A DNA stretch of 64,000 nt from Bacteroidaceae bacterium (GTDB taxonomy: Bacteria; Bacteroidota; Bacteroidia; Bacteroidales; Bacteroidaceae). The notes beneath the pieces were generated by a model. That model was given only the letters and a program-made list of their open reading frames with translations, did not search any database and was not told where the DNA came from. The stretch lies in assembly GCA_024398435.1 (NCBI GenBank), contig JAKSJD010000001.1, positions 124,001-188,000 of the forward strand. Reading direction: 5' to 3'. The translations under genes were made by a program, and so were the position numbers. Positions within the stretch are counted from its first letter, which is position 1, and the number at the start of each line of letters is the position of its first letter. Shown here piece after piece: positions 55,986-64,000 of the stretch.

Positions 55986-58109
55986 TTAGAAAATGAAGTT
56001 ACCGTCATCCGTCTCTTCCACCTGTTCACGCCTTGTTGCCTTTGGTGCTTCCTCGGCTTCAACAGTAGGAACATCATTCAATTCTTGCTCCATCTCTTCT
56101 GGATTATACTCTTGAAGAGTAGTTCCATAAGTAGTTCGGAGTACACGAAATTCGGTTCTTCGGTTGAGAGCATTGCAAATCTCCTGCTGTTCTTCATCAA
56201 GCTTAAGGATAAATTCTTCAGAAAGTGTATCACCTTCATTAAGGAATTCATACACTTCAGCCAACCTTCTGCGAATCACCTTAGGACGCTCCTCACCATA
56301 ACCAACAGCAGTCAAACGGTCAGCCTTTATGCCATGTTCGATAAGGTAACGGACAACAGATTCGGCTCTTCGCTGTGAAAGACGTTGATTATACGTATCG
56401 TTTCCTCTATAGTCGCAATGTGCCGACAGCTCTATAGTAATGTTTGGATTCTCGTTAAGCATGACGACCAAACGGTCAAGAGCTTCTGTGGATTCGTCAG
56501 TAAGTGTAGCCTTATCAAATTCATAGAAGATATTGTCGATAAGAACCGGAATGTTGATTGGAGGCAAAGGGAACTGAAGGACATATTCCTCGCTTTCCTT
56601 AGATTGCTCAACCCTAATTTCCTGCTTCACATTAAGATATCCCTTGCATGTTCCAAGCATCACATAATCAACTCCAGGGGTAAGTATCATCGTAAACGAA
56701 CCATCACCCTTGACACTGAGTTTCTCGTTCGTTCCGTCATTTCCTACTACATACACAAGACCTTCTGGCAATTCATAGCCGTCCTTCTCATAAACCCAAC
56801 CCGTGACTGTCTGCAATATCTCAGGTAATTCAAAGCTATAGATATTCTCCCAACCTCTGTTGTTATCGCCTCGGCTCGAAGAGAAGAATCCACGATTATG
56901 CACACCTTCGAATGTCATTCCAAAGTCGTCAGCATTCGTATTCATTGGGTATTGAAGGTTCGTTACAATCCATCCACGCAAACTGTCTGGCACTGCCTTA
57001 AACAAATCCAAGCCTCCCATTCCTGGATGACCATCAGATGAAAAATAAAGTTCTCCGTTCTGGCGGAATGAAGGGAACATCTCGTTACCTGCAGTATTGA
57101 TAGGTCGGCCGAGATTCTCCACTCCTCCAAAGCCATCACTCATGATGCGAGTGCGCCAAATATCATAGCCACCTTCACCACCTGGCATATCACTGACGAA
57201 ATAAAGCCAAACTCCATCAGGACTTACTGCTGGATGAGCGTATGAAGAAAGCGTATCCTTACTGATTTCACACTTTGTAGGCTTTGCCCATGTCGCATCA
57301 CTTCTGTTCGACTTATAAATCTCCGCATATCGAGGATAAGATGGGTCGCTGCTGCAACGAGTGAAATACATTGTCTTACCATCAGGGCTTATGCAGCTTA
57401 CACCTTCATCATATTCAGTATTTATTTCCGACTCTATCTCCTCGAGTTGCTTCCATTTCTTATTCTCATCCTGACGTGCAATGAACATATCGGCATATTT
57501 CACACCTGTAATACTGCTGAGTTCATCGCCTGTAGCATCCTTACGGGTAGAAGTAACAAGCAATTGATCATATTCGTCGCCAAAGAGCATTGGAGAATAA
57601 TCTGAACGAGTGCTATTGAACAATCCCTCTTTCTTTACTATATAAAGATTGGGATTGGCCTTCCATTCTGGAGCCAATTCACACGAAAGCAACCCGCTTC
57701 GAGCCAATTCATTGCCTGGATCCTTATCAAGATAAGCAGCGAAACTTTCTGCTGCTCCCTTATAATTAGCCAATTTCAATTGTTGCTGACCAAGGTAGAG
57801 CAGAGATGTACTGTCTGGATTGTTATAGCGAACGGCATTCTGGTATGCCTGCATTGCCTTCTGAGGATTGTTTATGATGCGATAGCAATTGCCCATACGC
57901 ATGGCACGGTCAGCACGTTTCGCCTTATCTTTCGTTGGGATGCGTTGGTACGATTTCTTATAGAATTGGGCTGCCTGATAATATTCGCCCAATGCAAAGA
58001 ACTGCTCTCCCTTCTTGAAATTGATGGTTTCGTTGCTGCACGCACAAATGACAGCCACAACTATCATTGCGGTTGCCATCATGGTCAATCTATTCACCTT
58101 ACATTTCAT
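55986..58109 (-). CDS. PorE-like OmpA-family lipoprotein (TPR, PD40 propeller, CRD, OmpA)
   Basis: The 707-residue protein has a lipoprotein signal (VVAVICACSNE), TPR-like helices (about 30-135; GEYYQAAQFYKKSYQR), a PD40 beta-propeller (about 160-415; SCISPDGKTMYF, AVSPDGVWLYF), a carboxypeptidase-regulatory-like domain (about 435-510) and an OmpA peptidoglycan-binding domain (about 525-660; ELSAHCDYRGNDTYNQRLSQRRAESV). This exact order is that of PorE (PG1058) in the Porphyromonas T9SS, which anchors the secretion machine to peptidoglycan. Its neighbour on the same strand is a protein with a T9SS sorting tail, supporting the call. Generic OmpA-PD40 proteins are the main alternative. Confidence 0.8.
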   Translation of the reverse strand: MKCKVNRLTMMATAMIVVAVICACSNETINFKKGEQFFALGEYYQAAQFYKKSYQRIPTKDKAKRADRAMRMGNCYRIINNPQKAMQAYQNAVRYNNPDSTSLLYLGQQQLKLANYKGAAESFAAYLDKDPGNELARSGLLSCELAPEWKANPNLYIVKKEGLFNSTRSDYSPMLFGDEYDQLLVTSTRKDATGDELSSITGVKYADMFIARQDENKKWKQLEEIESEINTEYDEGVSCISPDGKTMYFTRCSSDPSYPRYAEIYKSNRSDATWAKPTKCEISKDTLSSYAHPAVSPDGVWLYFVSDMPGGEGGYDIWRTRIMSDGFGGVENLGRPINTAGNEMFPSFRQNGELYFSSDGHPGMGGLDLFKAVPDSLRGWIVTNLQYPMNTNADDFGMTFEGVHNRGFFSSSRGDNNRGWENIYSFELPEILQTVTGWVYEKDGYELPEGLVYVVGNDGTNEKLSVKGDGSFTMILTPGVDYVMLGTCKGYLNVKQEIRVEQSKESEEYVLQFPLPPINIPVLIDNIFYEFDKATLTDESTEALDRLVVMLNENPNITIELSAHCDYRGNDTYNQRLSQRRAESVVRYLIEHGIKADRLTAVGYGEERPKVIRRRLAEVYEFLNEGDTLSEEFILKLDEEQQEICNALNRRTEFRVLRTTYGTTLQEYNPEEMEQELNDVPTVEAEEAPKATRREQVEETDDGNFIF

Positions 58110-58205
58110 ACTATTCTATAACGTACATTACCCTTCTTTTATTGTATTGCCAAACAAAAAGATACACATTATTATATATATTATATGGTTATTATATAAT
58201 ACAAA

Positions 58206-58242
58206 CAAAAAAAGGATGCCCGGACAATGTGTCCGAGCATCC
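58206..58242 (-). terminator. Terminator of the large T9SS cargo gene
   Basis: Read on the minus strand, GGATGCTCGGACA pairs with TGTCCGGGCATCC (one G-T wobble) around CAT and continues into a T8 run. It lies 50 nt past the stop. Confidence 0.85.
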
Positions 58243-58292
58243 AATGGATTTTATCAACTCCTTCCTATGCGGAAGGACTCAGGATAAGTTGA

Positions 58293-61200
58293 TTACTTAA
58301 TGAAAACCTTCTTACCGTCGATGATGTTGAGACCCTTCTGAGGAGCAGCGAGCTTCTGACCTGCGAGGTTGAAGATGTCCTTCTGAGCAGCCTTAACATT
58401 ATTGATAGAGTTGATACCTACAGGATCCTTGTCGCCACCGAGGTATTCGAGCTGGAAGTCATCGTAGATTACCCAGTCGCCTGAAGGGCCCTGAGCCTTG
58501 CGGAGACCTACTGTAAGAGTACCACCTTCTGGAACATAGATGTAAACTACATTGTTGTAAGCTTCAGGGTCTTTAGCAATACGATACTGGAAGCCACCCA
58601 TTGAGCATGGATAGTAGTATACATTGTCGCCATCAACAACTCTTGTATCGAATGGATAAGCTGGTGCATCTGGATTTGCTGTCTGACGATAAGCATCTGC
58701 TTCTTCTTGATCTTCTGGGAGGAGTTCTTCGAAGTTGTAGATACAAATTGTGTTATCCCAGTCAGCTGAGTAACCAAGGTTCTTATATTCTGCAGCTGCA
58801 TCCTTCATATTGAACCATTCAGTGAATGAAAGGTCTGTCCACTGACCGTCACATACAGATGTGATGTAATCCATAGATTCTGCGTCATCGCTTGTCTTAG
58901 CGAAGATTTCAGCATTGTGATTAGCCCATGCAGACTTGTCGCCGTTAGCTTCCTTCCATGAAGTGTAGCATCCATTGTTATTGATATCGCCGCCATCACG
59001 GTAGCAAGCGCGTACCTTGAATGCATATGTACCTTCAGGGAGACCTACGATAGTTTGAGAAACTGTCCAAGATGCCTGGTTCCAGATTTCTGCAAGCTGA
59101 CGTCCATAAGTATTGCATGAAGGATCAACTGTGCAATCCCAACCTGTCTTAGGACCTTCGCTGAGGTCAGGGTTGTTGAGGAGAGCTGTGATGTTAGCAG
59201 GATTTTCTCTTGTAGCATCCTTACCACCAGCCTGTTCGATAATAGCTGCATTGATGAGGAGACCGAGTTCTGCTGCATAAGCGTTGAGAGTTTCAACGTC
59301 GCTGTAACCCTTAGCGAGAGCTGCTGCCTGTTCTGCGAGCTTAGCATTGATTGCATCGCTTGCATAAGCTTCTGCCTTGTCATACTGCTTCAAGTATGCG
59401 TCGTATGCATTGTAAACAGCCTTAGCTGGTTCAATCTTTTCAGATGTATCGTCGTCAGCTGTACCGAGAGCGTTGATGAATTCGAGAGCTGGTTCGAGGA
59501 TAGATGCCTTTGCTGAACCTGCTTCGCATGCGTTGTAGAGATCATCGTACTTAGTTGGAAGGTTATATCCGTTCATTGTTGTAGAGAGGCTTGCAAGGAA
59601 CTGCTTAATTGCAGTTGTAGTTGCGAATGCTTCTTCGTAAGCTTCTGTTGAAGCGATTGGGAGAACGATTGTTGCGAGCTGTTCTTCTACATACTTCTTA
59701 TCACCTGCGAAAATGTTCTGCATGCTTTCCATCTTAGCGTTGATGTCATCAAGTTCTTCCTGGATCATTGCGTCGAATGAAGGAGTTTCACCGTAGAACA
59801 TGAGACGGAAACCAGTTACGTTCATTACCATACTTGTCTGGCCACCGATGAGGAGCTGACCGTCTGGTACTGATACGATACCTGTCTTGTGTTCCTGCCA
59901 TACACCACCGTTCCATTCGTTCCAACCCCATGTTGGAGAGTATTCAGAGTCTGGAGTACCTACTGCTGACTTAACTTCTGTACCTTCTGAGTTGCGGGCG
60001 AAGATGTTGTGATATTCGCGGTCCCATTCACCATTTGCTACGTTACCTCTCATGAGAGCCTTAACGCTGTAGTAACCGTTTGGAAGACCTGCGAGCTGCT
60101 GACGGATTTCCTGAGTTCCTGTAAGACCTGAGTTCCAACCATCAGATACACCGACGAGTGAGCCCTGATACATGAGCTTGAGACCGCCTGACCAACCAGC
60201 TGTGTAGTTGAGGTACTTGTACCACTGGTTCTGAACGTCTTCGTCAGCACCGAGAACTACCTTTGATGATACGTTTTCACGACCGCCTTTGCCTGCGATT
60301 GAGCCTGGGAAGTCTGATGGACCTGCTGCTACTGCGTTGTAGTGCCACATGCTTGTGTCGCCGCCCTGCTGGATACACCAGATTGGCTGGTTGCGACCGT
60401 CACAAGTGTTGTCGATCTGAACTGGAGTGTATTCTGGATTCACGAACCAAGGGAACTTGATGAGTGATGAGAAGTCCTTTGCACCGTTTTCATCTACTGG
60501 AGATGTGTTGAGGTATGCTGCGCGGGCTGTCTGGAGCTGCTTGAAGAGTTCTGCATAAGCGTTTGGATCGTAGCCGATTTCTTCTGGGTCTTCTACATAT
60601 GCCTTTTCCTTGATTGCCTCGAATGCTGCAGTGAAGTCTGCCTTGCCTTCGAAGTCGGTTGATGCTGCCATGTCTTCTGACATTTCGATGAGTTCAGCGA
60701 GGCTGCTTGCGATTACGCGAGAGTTTACTGCTGTTTCATACAATGCATCGAGAGCCTTGACTGCTGCGAGTACTGATTCAAGGCTTTCCATATCTGTGTT
60801 ACCTTCGATTTCCATCACGCCGTCGTATACGATTGATGCGAGAGCTGAGAATCCGTAACCTTCGATCTGGTCAGCGATTTCGTTGTCCTTGTTCATTCCT
60901 GCCTCCATATCGTTGAGGGCGAGGTCGAGTTCTGCCTTTTCGTCAGCTGGTCCGTTGTAGATTACCTGAAGGTTGTTCCATACCAACCAGTCCTGAGCGA
61001 TGTTGCCTGTCTTGCGGAAACCGATGCGTACCCAGCATGCTTCCTTTACTACTACGTTGAAGGAGTTCTGGTACAAATCGTTTTCGAAGTAAGTGCGTGC
61101 ACCGTTAAGACAGCATGGGCACCAGTATGTTACTTCTTCTCCGTTTACCAAGCCTGTGCCGCTTGCGTCGTTCTTCCATGAACCGTCTGAGTCGAAGAAC

Positions 61201-61733
61201 AAGCGTTCTGTCTGACCTGAAGTAGCAAGTGAACGAACATTAGTTTCGAATGTACGTGTTACAGCTGAGTTAGCATCCTCTGAAGAAAGGAGGTCAGCGT
61301 AGATCCATGCATTCTTCTTAACAACTCCATTAAACATGTTGTTGAAGTTGTCGCCTGGAGTACCTTCACGGTAGAGAGCCTGAACCTTCACTGTATAGTA
61401 ACCAGCTGGGAAGTAAACCACCTGATACATGTCTGTAAGGTCGCCTGTTGACTTACCGTCGAAGTAAATACCGATTGCACCAACACCAGTTTCTTCATTC
61501 CAAGCGTACTCTGTTGGCTTTGAGCCCTTCCAGTAGTCACCCATTGAGTCCCACTGAAGGTCACCATTTGAGTTCTCCGAAGTTGGACCTCCGAAAGAAC
61601 CATCAACATCACCCATACCAAGGGCTGCAGCCACGTTCTGGCCTTCTTCCCATGTTGAAGGGTCTGCTTGTGCAAATGCTGCTGCGCCTGCGCACAATGC
61701 AATTGCCAAAGTAATGAATTTCTTCATAAGCAT
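58293..61733 (-). CDS. Large secreted T9SS cargo with three beta-sandwich modules
   Basis: The 1,146-residue protein has a signal peptide (start MLMKKF; the second Met at 61727 is equally plausible). Three related beta-rich modules share the pattern G-x-Y-x-x-K-V/A-x-A-x-x-R-G (about 105-275, 560-690 and 915-1100), each resembling carbohydrate-binding domains. Between them lie long helical Ala/Glu-rich connectors (about 285-420 and 690-870). The last 35-40 residues (FNLAGQKLAAPQKGLNIIDG then KKVFIK) match the type A T9SS C-terminal sorting signal of Prevotella/Porphyromonas. It is therefore expected to be secreted and anchored to the cell surface. No enzymatic motif was seen; surface glycan binding or adhesion is inference. 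Confidence 0.8.
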   Translation of the reverse strand: MLMKKFITLAIALCAGAAAFAQADPSTWEEGQNVAAALGMGDVDGSFGGPTSENSNGDLQWDSMGDYWKGSKPTEYAWNEETGVGAIGIYFDGKSTGDLTDMYQVVYFPAGYYTVKVQALYREGTPGDNFNNMFNGVVKKNAWIYADLLSSEDANSAVTRTFETNVRSLATSGQTERLFFDSDGSWKNDASGTGLVNGEEVTYWCPCCLNGARTYFENDLYQNSFNVVVKEACWVRIGFRKTGNIAQDWLVWNNLQVIYNGPADEKAELDLALNDMEAGMNKDNEIADQIEGYGFSALASIVYDGVMEIEGNTDMESLESVLAAVKALDALYETAVNSRVIASSLAELIEMSEDMAASTDFEGKADFTAAFEAIKEKAYVEDPEEIGYDPNAYAELFKQLQTARAAYLNTSPVDENGAKDFSSLIKFPWFVNPEYTPVQIDNTCDGRNQPIWCIQQGGDTSMWHYNAVAAGPSDFPGSIAGKGGRENVSSKVVLGADEDVQNQWYKYLNYTAGWSGGLKLMYQGSLVGVSDGWNSGLTGTQEIRQQLAGLPNGYYSVKALMRGNVANGEWDREYHNIFARNSEGTEVKSAVGTPDSEYSPTWGWNEWNGGVWQEHKTGIVSVPDGQLLIGGQTSMVMNVTGFRLMFYGETPSFDAMIQEELDDINAKMESMQNIFAGDKKYVEEQLATIVLPIASTEAYEEAFATTTAIKQFLASLSTTMNGYNLPTKYDDLYNACEAGSAKASILEPALEFINALGTADDDTSEKIEPAKAVYNAYDAYLKQYDKAEAYASDAINAKLAEQAAALAKGYSDVETLNAYAAELGLLINAAIIEQAGGKDATRENPANITALLNNPDLSEGPKTGWDCTVDPSCNTYGRQLAEIWNQASWTVSQTIVGLPEGTYAFKVRACYRDGGDINNNGCYTSWKEANGDKSAWANHNAEIFAKTSDDAESMDYITSVCDGQWTDLSFTEWFNMKDAAAEYKNLGYSADWDNTICIYNFEELLPEDQEEADAYRQTANPDAPAYPFDTRVVDGDNVYYYPCSMGGFQYRIAKDPEAYNNVVYIYVPEGGTLTVGLRKAQGPSGDWVIYDDFQLEYLGGDKDPVGINSINNVKAAQKDIFNLAGQKLAAPQKGLNIIDGKKVFIK

Positions 61734-61851
61734 TTTTGTTTGTTGTTAATAAAATGAATTAATAAATAAAAGTATTTGTACTTTTCTTCTCAATTATTTA
61801 CGTAATATTCAATCAGCGAAAGTTTTCACCATTTTTTATTCTCATCATCAC

Positions 61852-61869
61852 TTATCTATAAATAGATAA
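61852..61869. promoter_or_regulatory. Dyad in the cargo gene leader
   Basis: TTATCTAT and ATAGATAA flank a 2-nt centre, an 18-bp palindrome about 30 nt downstream of the -7 box and 118 nt before the start codon. It could be an operator or an mRNA hairpin. Confidence 0.4.
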
Positions 61870-61898
61870 TATTCATCAATATGCGACTGATTTCGTGG

Positions 61899-61928
61899 CA
61901 AAGATACAAAAACAGCACGAAACGACAA
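61899..61928 (-). promoter_or_regulatory. Promoter of the T9SS cargo gene
   Basis: On the minus strand, TTG (61926-61928), a 19-nt spacer and TATCTTTG (61899-61906). The leader is about 160 nt. Confidence 0.65.
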
Positions 61929-62199
61929 AACTTTTTAACATATTTCTATCACATAGCATACAAAAAAGCATAATTCGTGTATAAAACGTACATTTACAGC
62001 ACCATTCTATTATACTATTTCAGCATTCTGTAAGTTGAAAAACAAATTCACAAAACAGGGAAATTATAACCGTAAAATAATAATACGCACTCCTTGATGC
62101 CACAAAAGGCCATCGCCTTTTCATCTGGAACAGAACCTTTGTCATACGAATTTCGAGGAATAGAAATAGGTATGCAGATGCTTTGTTGTAGGTAGTCAC

Positions 62200-62315
62200 G
62201 AAAATTTCTATAGGTTAATCCGCCATACGAACATGATCGTATGGCCATACGATCATTATCGTATCGCCTTACGACCATTATCGTATTGGAGAAACATCTA
62301 TAAACTTTTGGGAAG
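62200..62315. mobile_element. Family A small repeat element: three 22-bp palindromic units
   Basis: Units begin at 62224, 62246 and 62268. The left flank GAAAATTTCTATAGGTT is mirrored on the right (reverse complement AAAAGTTTATAGATGTTTC). The element ends about 20 bp before the GH28 stop. With the copies at 41457 and 52663 it defines a family in this window. The rest of 61734-62199 holds the cargo promoter and AT-rich non-coding sequence. Confidence 0.65.
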
Positions 62316-62334
62316 TATCCAGGTTTCGTCCTAT

Positions 62335-63720
62335 TTACCTTCCTCTTTCGGCAAATGGGGTTACTGGCTGTCCATTGACGAAAATATTCGTGAAATGTAC
62401 GTCACTCACACGATGCTGAGAGTCGAAATCGCTCCAAACATCGCTTTGCAATCGGCTTTTATCGCCTAAAAACTCGATATTGCTAAAGTAAACATTTCGC
62501 ACATAATTTCCCGGAGCCCTATTGTATTTATCAGAGAAATACACTTGAAGGTTGAACAATCGGCCTTTTTCCAAATAATCAACCCTAATATTATCGAAAC
62601 GAATGTTACTAATTCGGTTTTTGTCTCCACAGCGAATCGTAAACACTCCATCACCATCTTCATTCAGTACATCACATTCCGAGAATAAAACATTTGTCAA
62701 AGTCTCACCCTTTTCGCTACGGTCATCCCCATGAGTTCCGAGATGGAAAGGATGGGCAACATCGGCCCAAAGGGTAGCTCGACGCACTGTTATGTTCTTT
62801 GTATCTCCCCAAAACCACCAACGATGATTGTAAAGGGCTATGCAATCGTCGCTGTTTCGAAGAAAAACATCTTCTATCAGTACGTTTTGACACGACATCA
62901 AGTCTATTCCGTCGCTCCATCCATGACGGGAAAACGACTTGATATTACGTATGGTTACGTTTTTCGACTGACCGCCATAAACTGTGTAATGAACCGGATT
63001 CACAATGGTTATTCCCTCAACGAGGACATTCTGGGAATGAGTGATTTCGACGCCTCGGAGCGGATGGTCGAGAACTCCTCGGCCAAGAATCCTGACATTC
63101 TTTGCATGATCCACAACAAGTTTTCCCTTGACCACAGCTCCTGAAGCTAAATAAACAGTGGTGTTGCTCGGAATTTTTATATCTCCTGTTTGCTGACCCA
63201 TTATAAGGTCTTTTGGCTGATGAATGCCTGGGCCAAAATAGATTATACGAGCATTCTTGATGAAAACATCTTTGTTTGCCTCTCCTTGCCAATTGATCAG
63301 GCGAGGTTCGGTGCCATCATAGGTTTCGGTTTCCGGCTTATCAGCAAACAGATGCAAGTTGTGCTTTCGGTCGCCATTCCATTCTATACTTAAATAATGA
63401 GGTTCGGAAAGCATGAAAGAAATAGTACTGTCATTCTCGAAATCAGGTTTTATGCCAAAACGAGATGGAAGAACTGCGACATCCTTACCATTGTTTTTAG
63501 CTGCAATCCCATGTTTGACAATCCTAACCTTCACGGGTTTTCCCATATCAAACTGGCACCACGATGCCTGTTGAACATCATGCATATCCACATCACAACG
63601 ATAAGTTGGCAATGATTGGCCGTCAATTTCGACCGAGAAATCGTGCATTTCCTCAATTTGGGCAAAACTCTCAAGGAAGAAAGAAAGGAAAAGGACAATG
63701 GTTAGTATGATTCGTTGCAT
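62335..63720 (-). CDS. GH28-like polygalacturonase-family enzyme, exported
   Basis: The start at 63720 (MQRIILTIVLFLSFFLESFAQ) is chosen as it opens a signal peptide; a longer frame adds 18 residues. The 461-residue protein has an N-terminal beta domain (about 22-130), then a right-handed beta-helix. Repeats such as NVTIRNIKSFSRHGWSDGI, NVLIEDVFLRNSDDCIAL and NITVRRATLWADV are the pectin-lyase-fold ladder. Asp291-Asp292 in SDDCIAL fit the GH28 catalytic Asp pair, and HLGTHG may replace the usual GHG. The NTD motif is replaced by SDG, so substrate may differ from galacturonan. It is separate from the PUL at the window start. Confidence 0.8.
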   Translation of the reverse strand: MQRIILTIVLFLSFFLESFAQIEEMHDFSVEIDGQSLPTYRCDVDMHDVQQASWCQFDMGKPVKVRIVKHGIAAKNNGKDVAVLPSRFGIKPDFENDSTISFMLSEPHYLSIEWNGDRKHNLHLFADKPETETYDGTEPRLINWQGEANKDVFIKNARIIYFGPGIHQPKDLIMGQQTGDIKIPSNTTVYLASGAVVKGKLVVDHAKNVRILGRGVLDHPLRGVEITHSQNVLVEGITIVNPVHYTVYGGQSKNVTIRNIKSFSRHGWSDGIDLMSCQNVLIEDVFLRNSDDCIALYNHRWWFWGDTKNITVRRATLWADVAHPFHLGTHGDDRSEKGETLTNVLFSECDVLNEDGDGVFTIRCGDKNRISNIRFDNIRVDYLEKGRLFNLQVYFSDKYNRAPGNYVRNVYFSNIEFLGDKSRLQSDVWSDFDSQHRVSDVHFTNIFVNGQPVTPFAERGR

Positions 63721-63794
63721 ATATATTATATATAAAAATGTGTGGACATTTTGGCCGATTAGGGCTAAACACAAGATTTCAATCCCAATTGATA

Positions 63795-64000
63795 TTATTT
63801 GTCTGAAGTCGAATCTGAAGCAAAGGGACGTCTATATGTGCAACCTTCCTTCCATCGGCTACAACCATAAGCGGTCTTGCCTTTGATTATATGACCCTCA
63901 TGGCAAACAGGGCAAGGAAGCCCCACCCATTCATCCGCTGCTGCAACAGGAGCAGTAGCATTAGAGTTGGCATTAGCTGTTGGCTGACTGTTAGCTGAAG
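63795..64000 (-). CDS. topB: C-terminal zinc ribbon of a type IA DNA topoisomerase (probably TopB; partial)
   Basis: The frame is open to the window edge, so only about 68 C-terminal residues are visible. An Ala/Asn/Ser-rich linker (QPTANANSNATAPVAAADEW) leads to a four-cysteine ribbon: LPCPVCHEGHIIKGK then AYGCSRWKEGCTYRRPF, with C-x2-C and C-x6-C metal ligands. This resembles the ribbon ending bacterial topoisomerase III (and some TopA) proteins. Such enzymes relax or decatenate DNA. The stop is 74 bp upstream of the GH28 start, and both read on the minus strand. TopB rather than TopA is a guess from the IxGKxAYGCS pattern. Confidence 0.65.
   Translation of the reverse strand, partial: SANSQPTANANSNATAPVAAADEWVGLPCPVCHEGHIIKGKTAYGCSRWKEGCTYRRPFASDSTSDK

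Noticed and set aside
62048..62278. Short minus-strand frame upstream of the GH28 region
   Set aside because: It runs through the family A repeat element and has no protein features or start context.

Overview
The window looks like a chromosomal segment of a gut- or rumen-type Bacteroidales bacterium, most likely Prevotella/Segatella-like. The evidence is SusC/SusD pairs, Bacteroidetes promoters with the TAnnTTTG -7 box (usually seen as TATCTTTGC), few Shine-Dalgarno leaders, a two-subunit methylmalonyl-CoA mutase, and an exported protein ending in a type IX secretion (T9SS) sorting tail. No phage, transposase, integron or CRISPR-Cas genes were seen. Genus-level placement is inference.

Layout. 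(1) 1-21,445 is a polysaccharide utilisation locus. On the + strand lie a truncated SusD, a fasciclin-like lipoprotein, SusC and SusD. A minus-strand operon follows, read LacZ-type GH2, second GH2, GH51. Then comes a + strand GH31-GH43/CBM6 pair. GH31 plus GH2 plus two arabinofuranosidase families suggests side-chain removal from xyloglucan or another arabinogalactosylated glycan; no endo-glucanase or sensor is in view. (2) 21,702-25,784 is mutA-mutB, with a strikingly cysteine-rich MutA. (3) 25,926-32,831 carries msrA, a multi-spanning membrane protein paired with a beta-propeller lipoprotein that has a CxxCH haem motif, and an S9 peptidase. (4) 33,350-38,363 is a tightly packed run of MATE transporter, cytidylate-kinase-like protein, AspT/YidE-type transporter, CcdA-like membrane protein and a LuxR-type regulator lacking receiver phosphorylation residues, convergent with a TonB-dependent receptor. 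(5) 40,952-48,169 holds a YfcE-type phosphodiesterase, an orphan basic protein, a large MscS channel, TonB, a prenyl synthase and TatD. (6) 48,272-51,001 is tRNA-Ser(GGA) and an ExbB-X-ExbD-ExbD operon. (7) 51,184-55,922 is housekeeping: thyA-folA, rsmF-ansA and a conserved unknown. (8) 55,986-64,000, all on the minus strand, has a PorE-like lipoprotein, a large T9SS cargo, a GH28-like enzyme and the C-terminal zinc ribbon of a topoisomerase.

The most unusual non-coding signal is a set of intergenic arrays built from unrelated sequences that all repeat every 21-22 bp (two helical turns). One family, at three loci, has tandem palindromes inside matching inverted flanks and looks like a small non-autonomous mobile element. 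A second family is also present at three loci, and further single arrays lie at about 17.2 kb and 32.9 kb. The most unusual protein signals are Q/P/R/G-rich low-complexity inserts in four exported hydrolases and the Cys clusters in MutA. All calls come from reading the sequence; no database search was possible.
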